From an uncultured Oscillospiraceae bacterium (lineage in GTDB: Bacteria; Bacillota; Clostridia; Oscillospirales; Oscillospiraceae): 32,851 bases of DNA. The DNA lies in contig CANRIU010000020.1 in NCBI GenBank assembly GCA_947630755.1, positions 1 through 32,851 of the forward strand, written 5' to 3'. A program made the translations under genes and the position numbers. The notes beneath the pieces were generated by a model. It saw nothing but the letters and a program-made list of their open reading frames with translations. It made no database searches and had not been told where the DNA came from. This document shows, piece after piece, positions 32,672 to 32,851 of this stretch. Each line of letters opens with the position of its first letter. Within the stretch, counting starts at the first letter, position 1.

Positions 32672-32695
32672 ATCGAAGGCCCGCCGGGCTTCGAT
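32672..32695 (+). other. Hairpin directly after purF
   Basis: ATCGAAG-G-CCC pairs with GGGCTTCGAT, with one bulged G, 7 nt past the purF stop. It has no T-run. It is probably a 3'-end stabilising stem. Confidence 0.5.
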
Positions 32696-32724
32696 GTCAG
32701 GGAATTTTGAATATTTTGACAGAC

Positions 32725-32765
32725 TAAAGCACAATTCCCCCGGAGACCGGGGGAATTGTGCTTTA
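32725..32765. repeat. Perfect 19-bp inverted repeat downstream of purF
   Basis: TAAAGCACAATTCCCCCGG and its exact complement flank an AGA loop. It has no T-run on either side, so it is not a standard terminator. Confidence 0.85.
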
Positions 32766-32806
32766 AACTGTCTTAAAAGGGGCTGTGAAAAAAGTCCCCG
32801 CAAAAA

Positions 32807-32851
32807 GAGAAGAGAGATACCAGGGACCCCCTGGTAACTCTCTTCTTTTTT
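32807..32851 (+). terminator. Strong terminator closing the pur operon
   Basis: GAAGAGAG and CTCTCTTC enclose TACCAGG/CCTGGTA across an A-A mismatch, with a 5-nt loop. TTTTTT follows to the window edge. Confidence 0.9.

Overview
This is about 32.9 kb of gene-dense, GC-rich (visibly around 60%) chromosomal DNA that looks like a Firmicute of class Clostridia, most likely an Oscillospiraceae-type anaerobe. The grounds are a CIRCE-controlled hrcA-grpE-dnaK-dnaJ operon, a DegV fatty-acid-binding protein, a BofA-type membrane protein (a sporulation family), a YlmH S4 protein, a DnaK of Gram-positive length, and a PPi-type phosphofructokinase beside a second PFK. The genus assignment is inference. 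Almost all genes are housekeeping. The accessory material is a small AT-rich patch (about 16.08-16.78 kb) and a small orphan gene region (about 12.0-12.6 kb).

Layout. (1) 1-1719, minus: degV then glyA, with glyA running off the left edge. (2) 1794-2609, minus: rplU-rpmA with a near-consensus promoter, a structured leader and a terminator. (3) 2638-6889, minus: one compact run of PHP phosphatase, rpiB, a small membrane protein, an ApbE lipoprotein, a NusG-II protein, a Gx-type membrane protein and ylmH. The ApbE/NusG-II/Gx trio recalls part of the flavin-based extracellular electron transfer locus. (4) 6944-11985, minus: the hrcA heat-shock operon. (5) 12.0-12.6 kb, minus: an orphan gene and a 17-bp tandem duplication. 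(6) 12645-14622, minus: SGNH hydrolase, thiamine pyrophosphokinase and HAD phosphatase, tightly coupled. (7) 14715-15878, plus: pfkA. (8) 16093-16778, plus: an AT-rich XRE regulator plus a tiny membrane protein. (9) 16817-19663, minus: DUF2975 protein, XRE regulator, exported protein and DUF4173 protein, behind a promoter with a perfect inverted repeat. (10) 19715-21041, plus: a PPi-type phosphofructokinase. (11) 21174-21449, minus: a strong promoter, a tRNA-like 47-nt relic and tRNA-Ala(GGC). (12) 21491-22570, minus: a BofA-like protein and an SDR reductase, divergent from folC. (13) 22577-32851, plus: folC; pyrG-glmS; purB-purA-purC-purF ending in a strong terminator.

Functional picture. 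The right half supplies nucleotide and amino-sugar precursors (CTP, glucosamine-6-phosphate, IMP/AMP), with folate and one-carbon supply from folC and glyA. The two PFKs suggest parallel ATP- and PPi-linked glycolytic steps. The most unusual items are the tRNA-like mini-structure in front of tRNA-Ala, a dnaJ Shine-Dalgarno displaced about 65 nt by a hairpin, the ApbE-EetA/B-like trio without a visible FMN carrier, and an L27 gene lacking both the Firmicute N-terminal extension and its Prp protease. No CRISPR array, complete insertion sequence or prophage was seen. No stretch longer than about 300 bases lacks a gene.
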